Of a stretch of DNA of 6,080 bases, positions 1 to 5,792 are shown piece by piece (the stretch's first letter is position 1; every line of letters starts with the position of its first letter). The DNA comes from an uncultured Bacteroidales bacterium (lineage in GTDB: Bacteria; Bacteroidota; Bacteroidia; Bacteroidales; P3), in the NCBI GenBank assembly GCA_947176325.1, contig CAMWQD010000077.1:1-6080 (forward strand), read 5' to 3'. The position numbers and the translations under genes were made by a program. Under the pieces are notes generated by a model, which was given only the letters and a program-made list of their open reading frames with translations, made no database searches and was not told where the DNA came from.

Positions 1-430
1 CGGCATAAGGAACCCCGTAGTTGGGATACATATTTTCTATATTATAGTAACTTCTTCTTCCAGAGAAGAAACGATATCCAATCTCACCCGTTCCGGCCCA
101 GGTAATAAGCCCCCCCGTGCCGTATGCCCACAAAATTACGTCTTCTCCGCAAAATCCGTTGTCAAAAGATTGATCTTCCGTATAAAGGAATGTAGAAAGA
201 AGGCCATACCCATCCCATCCATAATAGGATTGAGGCTGCACGGAATCTACAATCATTTCTTCCCCTGCTTTGCGGCCTTGCATGGTTTGAACATCTTGCT
301 TCTCAAGTTTTTGAGTTTCGTACATCTGTGAGAATCTTTGTACCTTTTCGCTCACAGGCAACTTGGCAACTTGTGCGCCGGCAGCCCCTACGAGGCAGAG
401 TGCGCACAGAGAAAACATCAGTTTTTTCAT
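1..430 (-). CDS. Secreted protein of unknown function, N-terminal part (3' end outside window)
   Basis: Reading the minus strand from ATG at 430 gives an uninterrupted frame of 143 codons that runs off the left edge. Residues 1-19 form a classical signal peptide: MKK, then a hydrophobic core (LMFSLCALCLVGAA) ending in AGA, with cleavage predicted before Gln20. A Gln at mature position 1 is characteristic of Bacteroidota signal peptidase I substrates (the 'Q-rule', pyroglutamate formation). No lipobox sits at a sensible place. The mature part begins with a charged, Gln/Lys-rich stretch (about residues 20-60) and continues into a Gly-, Tyr- and Trp-rich region (about 65-143) that looks like beta structure. 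I do not recognise the family. A type IX secretion cargo is possible, but the C-terminal sorting domain that would show it is not visible. The 45% G+C of the first 300 bases is well below the roughly 60% of lon, which may indicate separate ancestry. Confidence 0.8.
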   Translation of the reverse strand, partial: MKKLMFSLCALCLVGAAGAQVAKLPVSEKVQRFSQMYETQKLEKQDVQTMQGRKAGEEMIVDSVQPQSYYGWDGYGLLSTFLYTEDQSFDNGFCGEDVILWAYGTGGLITWAGTGEIGYRFFSGRRSYYNIENMYPNYGVPYA

Positions 431-439
431 GTCTTGTTT

Positions 440-459
440 TTTTAGATTTTTTTCTAAAA
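440..459 (-). promoter_or_regulatory. AT-rich hairpin just upstream of the secreted gene's start
   Basis: The bases TTTTAGA (440-446) and TCTAAAA (453-459) are exact reverse complements around a six-base loop. The stem is 7 bp, almost all A-T, and ends 9 bases upstream of the ATG at 430, inside the ribosome-binding zone. It is thermodynamically weak. It could influence translation initiation or be a chance product of the A/T-rich leader. Confidence 0.3.
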
Positions 460-483
460 TTGTTTTTTTGTAGCGTTTTAAAT

Positions 484-511
484 GCGCCTTGCGAACTCCA
501 AGGAGCGCAAG
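484..511 (-). promoter_or_regulatory. GC-rich hairpin with two alternative folds in the lon / secreted-gene spacer
   Basis: Two overlapping stems can form here. Fold A pairs 488-493 (CTTGCG) with 506-511 (CGCAAG) and continues inward with 496-499 (CTCC) against 502-505 (GGAG), leaving a two-base AA bulge. Fold B pairs 484-487 (GCGC) with 505-508 and 488-491 (CTTG) with 499-502, with a two-base bulge and a 7-base loop. They use the same bases, so they exclude each other. The element may be a 3' structure for the lon transcript, although no U-run follows it on the minus strand, or a leader element of the secreted gene. Confidence 0.5.
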
Positions 512-520
512 ACGGAAGGC

Positions 521-551
521 CTAATGTACGACTTTTTTAGAAAACTGCAAA
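521..551 (-). promoter_or_regulatory. Bacteroidota-type promoter for the secreted-protein gene
   Basis: On the minus strand TTTG (551-548) is followed by exactly 19 bases and then TACATTAG (528-521). This matches the TTTG-N19-TAnnTTTG pattern of the Bacteroidota primary sigma factor with one mismatch in the -7 element. The -33 box begins a few bases after the lon stop codon. Transcription would start near 515-517, giving a leader of roughly 85 bases before the ATG at 430. This suggests that the secreted gene is transcribed independently of lon. Confidence 0.5.
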
Positions 552-555
552 AAAT

Positions 556-2988
556 CTACACTAAAGCGTGCCGGAGCACGTCTTCCACCTTCTCCGCATA
601 GTGAATCCGCAGGCCTTTTCGGTAGAGGGCGGGAATCTCCTCCACCTGCGGCTTGTTCTGCTTGCAGATGATGATGTCGGTGATGCCGGCGCGGCGGGCG
701 GCGAGCAGTTTCTCGCGCACCCCGCCTATGGGGGTTACCTGTCCGCGCAGCGTAATTTCGCCCGTCATCGCCACCGTGCGGCGCACCTTGCGTTTCGTGT
801 AGACCGACACCAAGGCCGTGAGAATGGATACGCCCGCCGAGGGGCCGTCTTTGGGCGTGGCGCCTTCCGGCACGTGGATGAACACTTGGTGCGTGTTGAG
901 CAGCGTTTGACTGATTCCCAATTCTTTGGCGTGAGCCTTGATATACGAATGCGCCACAGTGGCCGATTCCTGCATCACCTTGCCCAAATTGCCCGTCATG
1001 GAAAGTTCGCCCTTGCCCTTGGCCAAGGCCGCCTCGATAAAGAGCACATCCCCGCCCACGCTCGTCCACGCCAGACCGGTCACCACCCCTACCCTGTCTT
1101 CCTTCATCATTTCGGGTTCGGTGAAGACCGGCGTGCCCAACGCCTCGCGGATGAAAGCCTTGTCGGGCTTGGCGCCTTTCTTCTTGGTGTCCGCCTTGTT
1201 GCCCACCATGCACTTGGCTCTTTCGCGCACGATGCCCGCCAGGTTCTTCTCGAGTTTCCGCACTCCGGCTTCGCGCGTATATTCTTCTATCACATAAGAC
1301 AATATATCATCGCTAAACTGCATGTCCTTGGGCTTGAGGCCGTGTTCCTGCAGTTGTTTGGGCACTAAATGCCGCTTGGCGATTTCCAATTTTTCCTGCA
1401 TCACATAGCTCGGCACCTCAATGATTTCCATACGGTCGAGCAAGGCGGGATGAATGGACGAAACCGTGTTGGCCGTGGCGATGAACAGCACGCGCGACAG
1501 GTCGTAGTCCACTTCGAGGAAGTTGTCGTGAAAGGCTTTGTTCTGTTCGGGGTCGAGCAGTTCGAGCAGGGCGGCCGAAGGGTCGCCGTTGGCCGTCATT
1601 CCCGAAATCTTGTCGATTTCGTCGAGCATGAACACGGGATTGGACGTGCCCGCTTTCTGCATGCCCTGAATCACCCGTCCCGGCATGGCACCTATATATG
1701 TCTTGCGGTGTCCGCGGATTTCGGCCTCGTCGTGCAGCCCGCCCAACGACATGCGCACATACGAGCGTCCGAGGGCGCGGGCAATGGATTTTCCGAGAGA
1801 GGTCTTGCCCACCCCCGGAGGGCCCACCAAGCACAGAATGGGCGCTTTCATATCTCCGCGCAAGTGCAGCACGGCCATATACGAAAGAATGCGCTCCTTC
1901 ACCTTTTCCAGTCCGTAGTGGTCTTTGTCGAGCACCTTGCGGGCCTTGTCGAGATCGTAGTTGTCGGTGCTGCATTCCTCCCAAGGCAAATCCAGCATGG
2001 TGTTGAGATAGTTCAGCTGCACCGAATAGTCGGGGCTCATGGTGTGGATGCGCTGGGTCTTCTTCACCTCCTTGTCGAAATGCGCCTGGATTTCAGAACT
2101 CCACTTCTTCTTTTTGGAACGCGCCACCAGCTCCTGTATTTCCTGTTCGCCGCTGCCCCCCAATTCTTCCTGAATGGTCTTGAGTTGCTGATTGAGGAAA
2201 AATTCCTTCTGTTGCTGGGAAATGTCGGCCTCGGCCTTGGTCTCTATCTTGCGTTTCAGCTCAAGCATCTGCTTGTTGCGGGTGAGATAGTTCATCAGCA
2301 CCGTCGCCCTTTCGAACAAGCTCTGTTTCTCCAACAGATCCTGTTTCTCGAAGGCTTCGATTTCGAGCCCGGCCGCGATGAAATACACAAGTATGTCGCT
2401 GTTTTCTATATTCTGAATGGCAAAGAGCGATTCGTTGGGAATGTGATTGGAAAGCTTCACCACCTTGGCATACACGTCGCGTACCGTATCCAAAAGCGCC
2501 TTTGTGTCTTTGGCTTTCTTCTGCTCGATGTCGTCGTAGGGCAAGGCTTCGGCCTGCATATAGGGTTCGAGCGTCACCACCTTCCCCATCTTGATGCGGC
2601 GGGTGCCTTGGATAATCACGGTGGTGCTTCCGTCGGGCATCTTGAGGGTCTTGAGGATATGCGCCATGGTGCCCACTTCGTAGAGATCCTCGGGCTTGGG
2701 GTCTTCGTTCTCCTTGTGCCGTTGGGTATAGACCCCTATGGGCGTTTTGTCCTTATAGTGCTTTTTGATGAGGGTGAGCGATTTATCGCGGGTAAGGGTG
2801 ATGGGAAGCACGGCTCCGGGAAAGAGCACGTTGTTGCGCACGGGCAGCACGGGCAATACGCCGGGCACGTCGCTGCTCTGCATGGTCTCGCCTTCTTCCT
2901 TGCCGATGAGGGGTATGAACTCGGTTTCGGCCTCTATGGTGTTGGCCAATTCCTCAATCAAATCGCTTATCATATCTCTTTTATTCAT
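556..2988 (-). CDS. lon: ATP-dependent Lon protease
   Basis: This gene encodes a complete 810-residue LonA-type protease, a cytoplasmic homohexamer that unfolds and degrades damaged and short-lived regulatory proteins using ATP. The N-terminal substrate-binding domain covers about residues 43-245 (starting VLPVLPVRNNVLFPG) and is followed by a coiled-coil segment (about 240-300). The AAA+ module has Walker A GPPGVGKT at 389-396, Walker B VFMLDE at 452-457, sensor-1 Asn507, arginine-finger candidate Arg519 and sensor-2 Arg577. The C-terminal peptidase domain has catalytic Ser717 in PKDGPSAG and Lys760 in GGVREK. The 43-residue Ser-Lys spacing equals that of E. coli Lon (679/722). The ATG at 2988 lies 4 bases after the upstream GlmU-like stop codon, pointing to cotranscription. 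A downstream in-frame ATG at 2883 (Met36) is preceded by a purine-rich GGAAGAAGG and would remove an acidic 35-residue extension; it is a possible alternative start. All catalytic residues are intact. Confidence 0.98.
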   Translation of the reverse strand: MNKRDMISDLIEELANTIEAETEFIPLIGKEEGETMQSSDVPGVLPVLPVRNNVLFPGAVLPITLTRDKSLTLIKKHYKDKTPIGVYTQRHKENEDPKPEDLYEVGTMAHILKTLKMPDGSTTVIIQGTRRIKMGKVVTLEPYMQAEALPYDDIEQKKAKDTKALLDTVRDVYAKVVKLSNHIPNESLFAIQNIENSDILVYFIAAGLEIEAFEKQDLLEKQSLFERATVLMNYLTRNKQMLELKRKIETKAEADISQQQKEFFLNQQLKTIQEELGGSGEQEIQELVARSKKKKWSSEIQAHFDKEVKKTQRIHTMSPDYSVQLNYLNTMLDLPWEECSTDNYDLDKARKVLDKDHYGLEKVKERILSYMAVLHLRGDMKAPILCLVGPPGVGKTSLGKSIARALGRSYVRMSLGGLHDEAEIRGHRKTYIGAMPGRVIQGMQKAGTSNPVFMLDEIDKISGMTANGDPSAALLELLDPEQNKAFHDNFLEVDYDLSRVLFIATANTVSSIHPALLDRMEIIEVPSYVMQEKLEIAKRHLVPKQLQEHGLKPKDMQFSDDILSYVIEEYTREAGVRKLEKNLAGIVRERAKCMVGNKADTKKKGAKPDKAFIREALGTPVFTEPEMMKEDRVGVVTGLAWTSVGGDVLFIEAALAKGKGELSMTGNLGKVMQESATVAHSYIKAHAKELGISQTLLNTHQVFIHVPEGATPKDGPSAGVSILTALVSVYTKRKVRRTVAMTGEITLRGQVTPIGGVREKLLAARRAGITDIIICKQNKPQVEEIPALYRKGLRIHYAEKVEDVLRHALV

Positions 2989-2992
2989 GTTC

Positions 2993-4243
2993 TTATGCGT
3001 CTTCGCTTTGGGAACGCGTGCGGTTCTCCACGGTCTGTTGATAGATGCAGCGGAGAATGTCGGCCTCGCATTCGGTAAAATCCTTGTTTCGGCGCGCCCA
3101 CACGGCTCTTGCGGTGTCTATGGCGCGTTCCACGCGGTAGGTTTCCTTGCCCCATGTAAAGGAGGGGATGAAGTTCTTGGGAAATCCCGCCGCAAACACA
3201 TTGGCCGCCACGCCCACCACCGTGCCGGTGTTGAACTGCGTGCCTATGGCGCTTTTGGCGTGGTCGCCCATAAAGAGGCCGCAAAACTGCAAGCCGGTCT
3301 TCACGAACTTTTCCTCGGCGTAGCTCCACACACGCACGGGGCTGTAGTCGTTCTTGAGGTTGGAACAGTTGGTTCCCGCCCCCAAGTTGCACCATTCGCC
3401 CAGCACCGCGTCGCCCAGAAAGCCGTCGTGCGCCTTGTTGCTGTAGCCTATCATCACGCTGCTTTCCACCTCGCCCGCCACCTTGCAGTGCGGGCCGAAG
3501 GTGCAGCCGCCGTAAATCTTCGCCCCCACCTTTATCAAACTGTTCTCGCACAAGGCCAAGGGGCCTTTCAGGTAGGCGCCCGGCATGACGCGGCTGTTCC
3601 TGCCCAGATAGACGGGGCCTTCGGTGGTGTCGATAATGCAGTGGTCGGCACGGGCGCCTGCCTCGGCATATACGGGACGGTCGCCCATGCGGGTGATGCC
3701 CTCGCCCTGCAGGGGCTCGCCCGGCCTGCATGCGGCTATGGCCGAAAGGTCTTCTTCAATTTGCTTGCCATTGTGGGTGAAGATGTCCCAAAGATGCCCT
3801 ATTTGCAGGATTTTGCCGCCATAGGGTTTGGAAATCCTGCCGTCTTGACAGAGGCCGCTTTCGTAGGTGGTGAGGCGGGAGCAATCCTGATAGAAGGCAA
3901 TCCAAGGGAGGTCGTTTCCGTCGGCAGGGTTCGCCGGCACCAAGATTTCGTCGGGACGGAGGCTCGCGAGGGCTTCCGCCAAGGCCGCATCGGGAATCAC
4001 GGAGGCGTTTATCATCAGGCACTTGCCGTCTTTCGCTGCGGTTTTGGCGGGTTTGGCCGCAAACTTGCCTTGCAGATAGTCTTCCACCCAAAAGCCCGCG
4101 TCCTCGCCCAAAAGACGGTTCCACTTCTCCTGCAGGGTAACGATGCCCACGCGGAGCAGGGCCACGGGACGGGTAAAGGTGAGCGGCAGCAAATGCCGGC
4201 GGACGTTCTTTTCGTCGGCTAAAAGATAGGTGAGTCTTTCCAT
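2993..4243 (-). CDS. GlmU-family sugar nucleotidyltransferase / acyltransferase (Bacteroidota type)
   Basis: This 416-residue protein belongs to the alternative GlmU-like family of Bacteroidota, proposed to form UDP-N-acetylglucosamine for peptidoglycan and LPS by acetylating and uridylylating glucosamine-1-phosphate. The N-terminal nucleotidyltransferase-like part starts with the family signature PLTFTRPVALLRVG (residues 20-33) in place of the LAAGxGTRM loop of classical GlmU. A left-handed beta-helix of hexapeptide repeats spans about 189-350. The stretch NKAHDGFLGDAVLG (269-282), followed by NLGAGTNCSNL, aligns by eye with the acetyltransferase active-site region of GlmU and places His272 near the catalytic histidine. 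A charged tail follows (about 365-416). The start at 4243 gives the conserved family N-terminus (MERLTYLLADEKNVRRHLLP). It lies downstream of the L31 terminator and 4 bases upstream of lon, so these two genes probably form an operon. The family assignment is firm, but the exact substrate is inferred. Confidence 0.88.
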   Translation of the reverse strand: MERLTYLLADEKNVRRHLLPLTFTRPVALLRVGIVTLQEKWNRLLGEDAGFWVEDYLQGKFAAKPAKTAAKDGKCLMINASVIPDAALAEALASLRPDEILVPANPADGNDLPWIAFYQDCSRLTTYESGLCQDGRISKPYGGKILQIGHLWDIFTHNGKQIEEDLSAIAACRPGEPLQGEGITRMGDRPVYAEAGARADHCIIDTTEGPVYLGRNSRVMPGAYLKGPLALCENSLIKVGAKIYGGCTFGPHCKVAGEVESSVMIGYSNKAHDGFLGDAVLGEWCNLGAGTNCSNLKNDYSPVRVWSYAEEKFVKTGLQFCGLFMGDHAKSAIGTQFNTGTVVGVAANVFAAGFPKNFIPSFTWGKETYRVERAIDTARAVWARRNKDFTECEADILRCIYQQTVENRTRSQSEDA

Positions 4244-4261
4244 ATTACGACATCGTCAGTT

Positions 4262-4300
4262 ACAAAAATAGCGGAAGTTCAGACATAAACTCCCGCTATC
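4262..4300 (-). terminator. Intrinsic terminator after the L31 gene
   Basis: On the minus strand ATAGCGG-G-AGTT (4299-4288) pairs with AACT-T-CCGCTAT (4279-4268). This makes a 12-bp stem with a single G-U wobble and an 8-base loop, followed directly by a run of five T (4268-4264). It lies about 27 bases past the L31 stop codon and about 20 bases before the GlmU-like start. It is a textbook Rho-independent terminator and separates L31 from the GlmU-like/lon operon. Confidence 0.85.
4263..4270 (-). promoter_or_regulatory. Possible -7 element for the GlmU-like/lon operon
   Basis: The minus-strand octamer TATTTTTG (4270-4263) fits TAnnTTTG and lies 19 bases before the GlmU-like ATG. It overlaps the terminator's T-run, and no TTTG occurs 19 bases further upstream (that position reads GGAG), so the match may only reflect the T-run. 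An operon promoter is nevertheless needed between the terminator and 4243. Confidence 0.25.
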
Positions 4301-4326
4301 TTGCACATAGGAACGGAAAACCGCGA

Positions 4327-4599
4327 TTATTTCGTGGTTTTCTTCTTGTCCAACTGAGCTTTGTATTTGTTCATGAACTTGTCCACGCGACCGGCCGTGT
4401 CCACCAACTTCACCTTGCCGGTGAAGAAAGGATGCGACGCGCTCGAGATTTCAAGCTTCACGAGAGGATATTCGTTGCCGTCTTCCCATTGAATGGTGTC
4501 TTTGGTCTGCACGGTCGATTTGCACAGAAACGCATAATCGTTCGACATATCTTTAAATACAACAAAGCGATAGTCTTTCGGGTGGATGTCTTTCTTCAT
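4327..4599 (-). CDS. rpmE2: 50S ribosomal protein L31, type B
   Basis: This 90-residue protein is the type B (zinc-free) form of bL31, a small protein of the large subunit's central protuberance that contributes to the bridge with the 30S head. It begins MKKDIHPKDYRFVVFKD, the usual type B N-terminus. The core SSASHPFFTGKVKLVDTAG (residues 53-71) is the L31 signature, but Ser/Ala replace the CxxC zinc ligands of type A, and only one Cys (residue 26) remains. The C-terminus is a Lys-rich tail. The start codon is 3 bases downstream of the acyl-CoA reductase stop. A strong promoter inside that gene and a terminator after L31 suggest it is mainly transcribed alone. In some bacteria type B L31 is zinc-regulated alongside a type A copy; no such operator is evident here. 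Confidence 0.97.
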   Translation of the reverse strand: MKKDIHPKDYRFVVFKDMSNDYAFLCKSTVQTKDTIQWEDGNEYPLVKLEISSASHPFFTGKVKLVDTAGRVDKFMNKYKAQLDKKKTTK

Positions 4600-4602
4600 G
4601 GT

Positions 4603-5730
4603 TCAATTTCTGTTTTTAGGGGCGCAAAGATACGATTTTCTTTCGGCTTTGCAAATGTCTTGATAAAAATCGCATAAAAAGGCGAGTGTGTCCGCTCCGT
4701 CGGCATAGTCGGCCAAGGCGGGGTGCTGGGCGATGCCGAAAGGCAGATGCCCTGCACCCACCACGCATTGTAGGTTTTCTTGCTGGTGCGAAAGTTGCTC
4801 CTCCGCCTCCTGCCGGGTGCGGTAGGTTTCGTAGTGCAGCACCGACAACGGGTTTTCGAGCGAGGCGTTTTCGACGAGCGAAAGAAATCCCGTGTCGAGG
4901 AATTTTTGTCCGTTCACGGTCATCAGGGCCTTTTGGCTTGCGTAGGCGTGCATGTAGGCGGTGTTGTTCCTATGGTTGTTTCCGCGTTCTGCAAGGGCTG
5001 TGATAAGCGGTTGGAAATCATAATTTTCAGGCACGTACAGTTTCGATACGCTGCGGCATCCCATGCCGAAATAGAGCAGAATGTCGTCGGCGAGGGCTTG
5101 CAGTTCTTCGGGGCTTTCGTTGCCTTGCAACAGGGCGCAGGCGTGGCGGCTGTGGCGCAGCAGGTGCGGGAGGTGGTGGAATTGGCGGGAAAAGAATGCG
5201 TGACTGTGGTTGTTGCCTGTGGCGATGACGGCGTGGAAGCCTTCGTCGGGGATTTGCGCGACAAAGCGCACGGGGTCGGGTTCGTGTAGGCTCAAGCCCG
5301 AGCCGAGGGGGGCGTTTTTCCGCAGTTCTTGGTGGAAGAAGGGCAACAGGAGCGTGTCTTTGGAGGAGAGTTTCACAAGGAGGTTGCAGCCTGCCATAAG
5401 GCCGCAGAGATAGTCGTGGAAGCCTACAAGGGGCAGGTTGCCGGCCATAACGAGCAGCACGGTGCTTTCGGCGAGGGGAAAATGCCGGCGATAGGGTTCC
5501 AGCCATGTCCGCAGGGCGTTTGTGCGGAGGTTGCTCCCCCACTCCCGCAGGGCGTAGCGCACGTAAGGGGGCGTGAAGAAGGGGTGATTTTCCTCGGCTT
5601 GTTCCAAGAGCGTGGTGAAGGCTTGGGAGGCCTCTGTTCCTGCGGCGGGTTCGTCCTGTCCGAATTGTCGCATACGCTGTCCCAAGCGGTCGAAGGCTTC
5701 CACCCGTTTGTCAAAATCGTAGGTTTCCAT
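4603..5730 (-). CDS. LuxC-family acyl-CoA reductase
   Basis: This 375-residue protein is of the LuxC type, a branch of the aldehyde dehydrogenase superfamily. Such enzymes reduce fatty acyl-CoA (or acyl thioester) with NADPH to a fatty aldehyde through a cysteine thioester. VMAGNLPLVGFHDYLCGLMAG (residues 94-114) is the nucleotide-binding part. LLYFGMGCRSVSKLYVP (218-234) carries the predicted nucleophile Cys225. The closing PFGIAQHPALADYADGADTL (330-349) matches the usual C-terminal family signature. The segment 175-196 is unusually rich in histidine. Length fits non-luminous homologues, which are shorter than Vibrio LuxC (about 480). No luxD, luxE, luxA or luxB partner lies nearby, so a role in light emission is excluded here and the physiological substrate is unknown. 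The start at 5730 is supported by the conserved N-terminal pattern (RVEAFDRLGQ), although a promoter -7 element ends only 4 bases upstream. The stop at 4603-4605 is 3 bases before rpmE2. Confidence 0.92.
   Translation of the reverse strand: METYDFDKRVEAFDRLGQRMRQFGQDEPAAGTEASQAFTTLLEQAEENHPFFTPPYVRYALREWGSNLRTNALRTWLEPYRRHFPLAESTVLLVMAGNLPLVGFHDYLCGLMAGCNLLVKLSSKDTLLLPFFHQELRKNAPLGSGLSLHEPDPVRFVAQIPDEGFHAVIATGNNHSHAFFSRQFHHLPHLLRHSRHACALLQGNESPEELQALADDILLYFGMGCRSVSKLYVPENYDFQPLITALAERGNNHRNNTAYMHAYASQKALMTVNGQKFLDTGFLSLVENASLENPLSVLHYETYRTRQEAEEQLSHQQENLQCVVGAGHLPFGIAQHPALADYADGADTLAFLCDFYQDICKAERKSYLCAPKNRN
4625..4655 (-). promoter_or_regulatory. Promoter of rpmE2 within the 3' end of the acyl-CoA reductase gene
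   Basis: On the minus strand TTTG (4655-4652), exactly 19 bases, and TATCTTTG (4632-4625) followed by C give a perfect match to the Bacteroidota consensus TTTG-N19-TAnnTTTG. It overlaps codons for about the last 15 residues of the acyl-CoA reductase. Predicted initiation near 4618-4621 gives a leader of about 20 bases before the L31 ATG at 4599. Confidence 0.75.
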
Positions 5731-5734
5731 AGTT

Positions 5735-5742
5735 CAAAGATA
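5735..5742 (-). promoter_or_regulatory. -7 element immediately before the acyl-CoA reductase gene
   Basis: The minus-strand octamer TATCTTTG (5742-5735) is a perfect TAnnTTTG match, identical to the -7 element of rpmE2. The expected -33 position reads AGAT, so the upstream half is poor. Only AACT separates the octamer from the ATG at 5730, which would put the transcription start at or within a base or two of the start codon. Confidence 0.45.
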
Positions 5743-5766
5743 CGGCAAATTCAAATTTTGTATCTT
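5737..5766. repeat. Spaced palindrome between divergent genes
   Basis: AAGATAC (5737-5743) and GTATCTT (5760-5766) are exact inverted repeats separated by 16 bases, which themselves contain two tandem CAAATT units (5746-5757). Each arm overlaps a -7-like octamer: TATCTTTG on the minus strand and TATCTTAG (5761-5768) on the plus strand, the latter 24 bases before the plus-strand ORF at 5793. The symmetry may simply reflect two outward-facing promoters, or it could be an operator for a dimeric regulator. Confidence 0.4.
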
Positions 5767-5792
5767 AGCCGTTTGTTTGAAATGTGTGAGAA

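Noticed and set aside
531..556. AT stem right after the lon stop as an intrinsic terminator
   Set aside because: A T-run and an A-run can pair, but the stem is almost entirely A-T with a mismatch near its base. The same bases are better explained as the -33 region and spacer of the secreted gene's promoter.
521..1213. Minus-strand ORF of 230 codons in another frame within lon
   Set aside because: It is very rich in Gly, Arg, His and Gln, has no domain, and is nested inside the Lon peptidase domain.
1369..3078. Plus-strand ORF of 569 codons opposite lon
   Set aside because: It runs antisense to a protein with every Lon motif intact. Its translation is low-complexity His/Gly/Val/Leu-rich with no recognisable domain, as expected from reading a G+C-rich gene backwards.
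2765..4222. Plus-strand ORF of 485 codons across the lon/GlmU-like junction
   Set aside because: It is antisense to two well-supported genes, spans their junction, and its composition is that of a shadow frame.
4246..4254. Three-codon unit ATG TCG TAA ending one base before the GlmU-like start
   Set aside because: It could be a minimal upstream ORF, but such a short match is expected by chance and no ribosome-binding signal distinguishes it.
4603..5730. Bioluminescence (lux) locus
   Set aside because: Only the LuxC-family reductase is present. No luciferase subunits, LuxD or LuxE are in the window, and lone LuxC-like proteins occur in non-luminous Bacteroidota.
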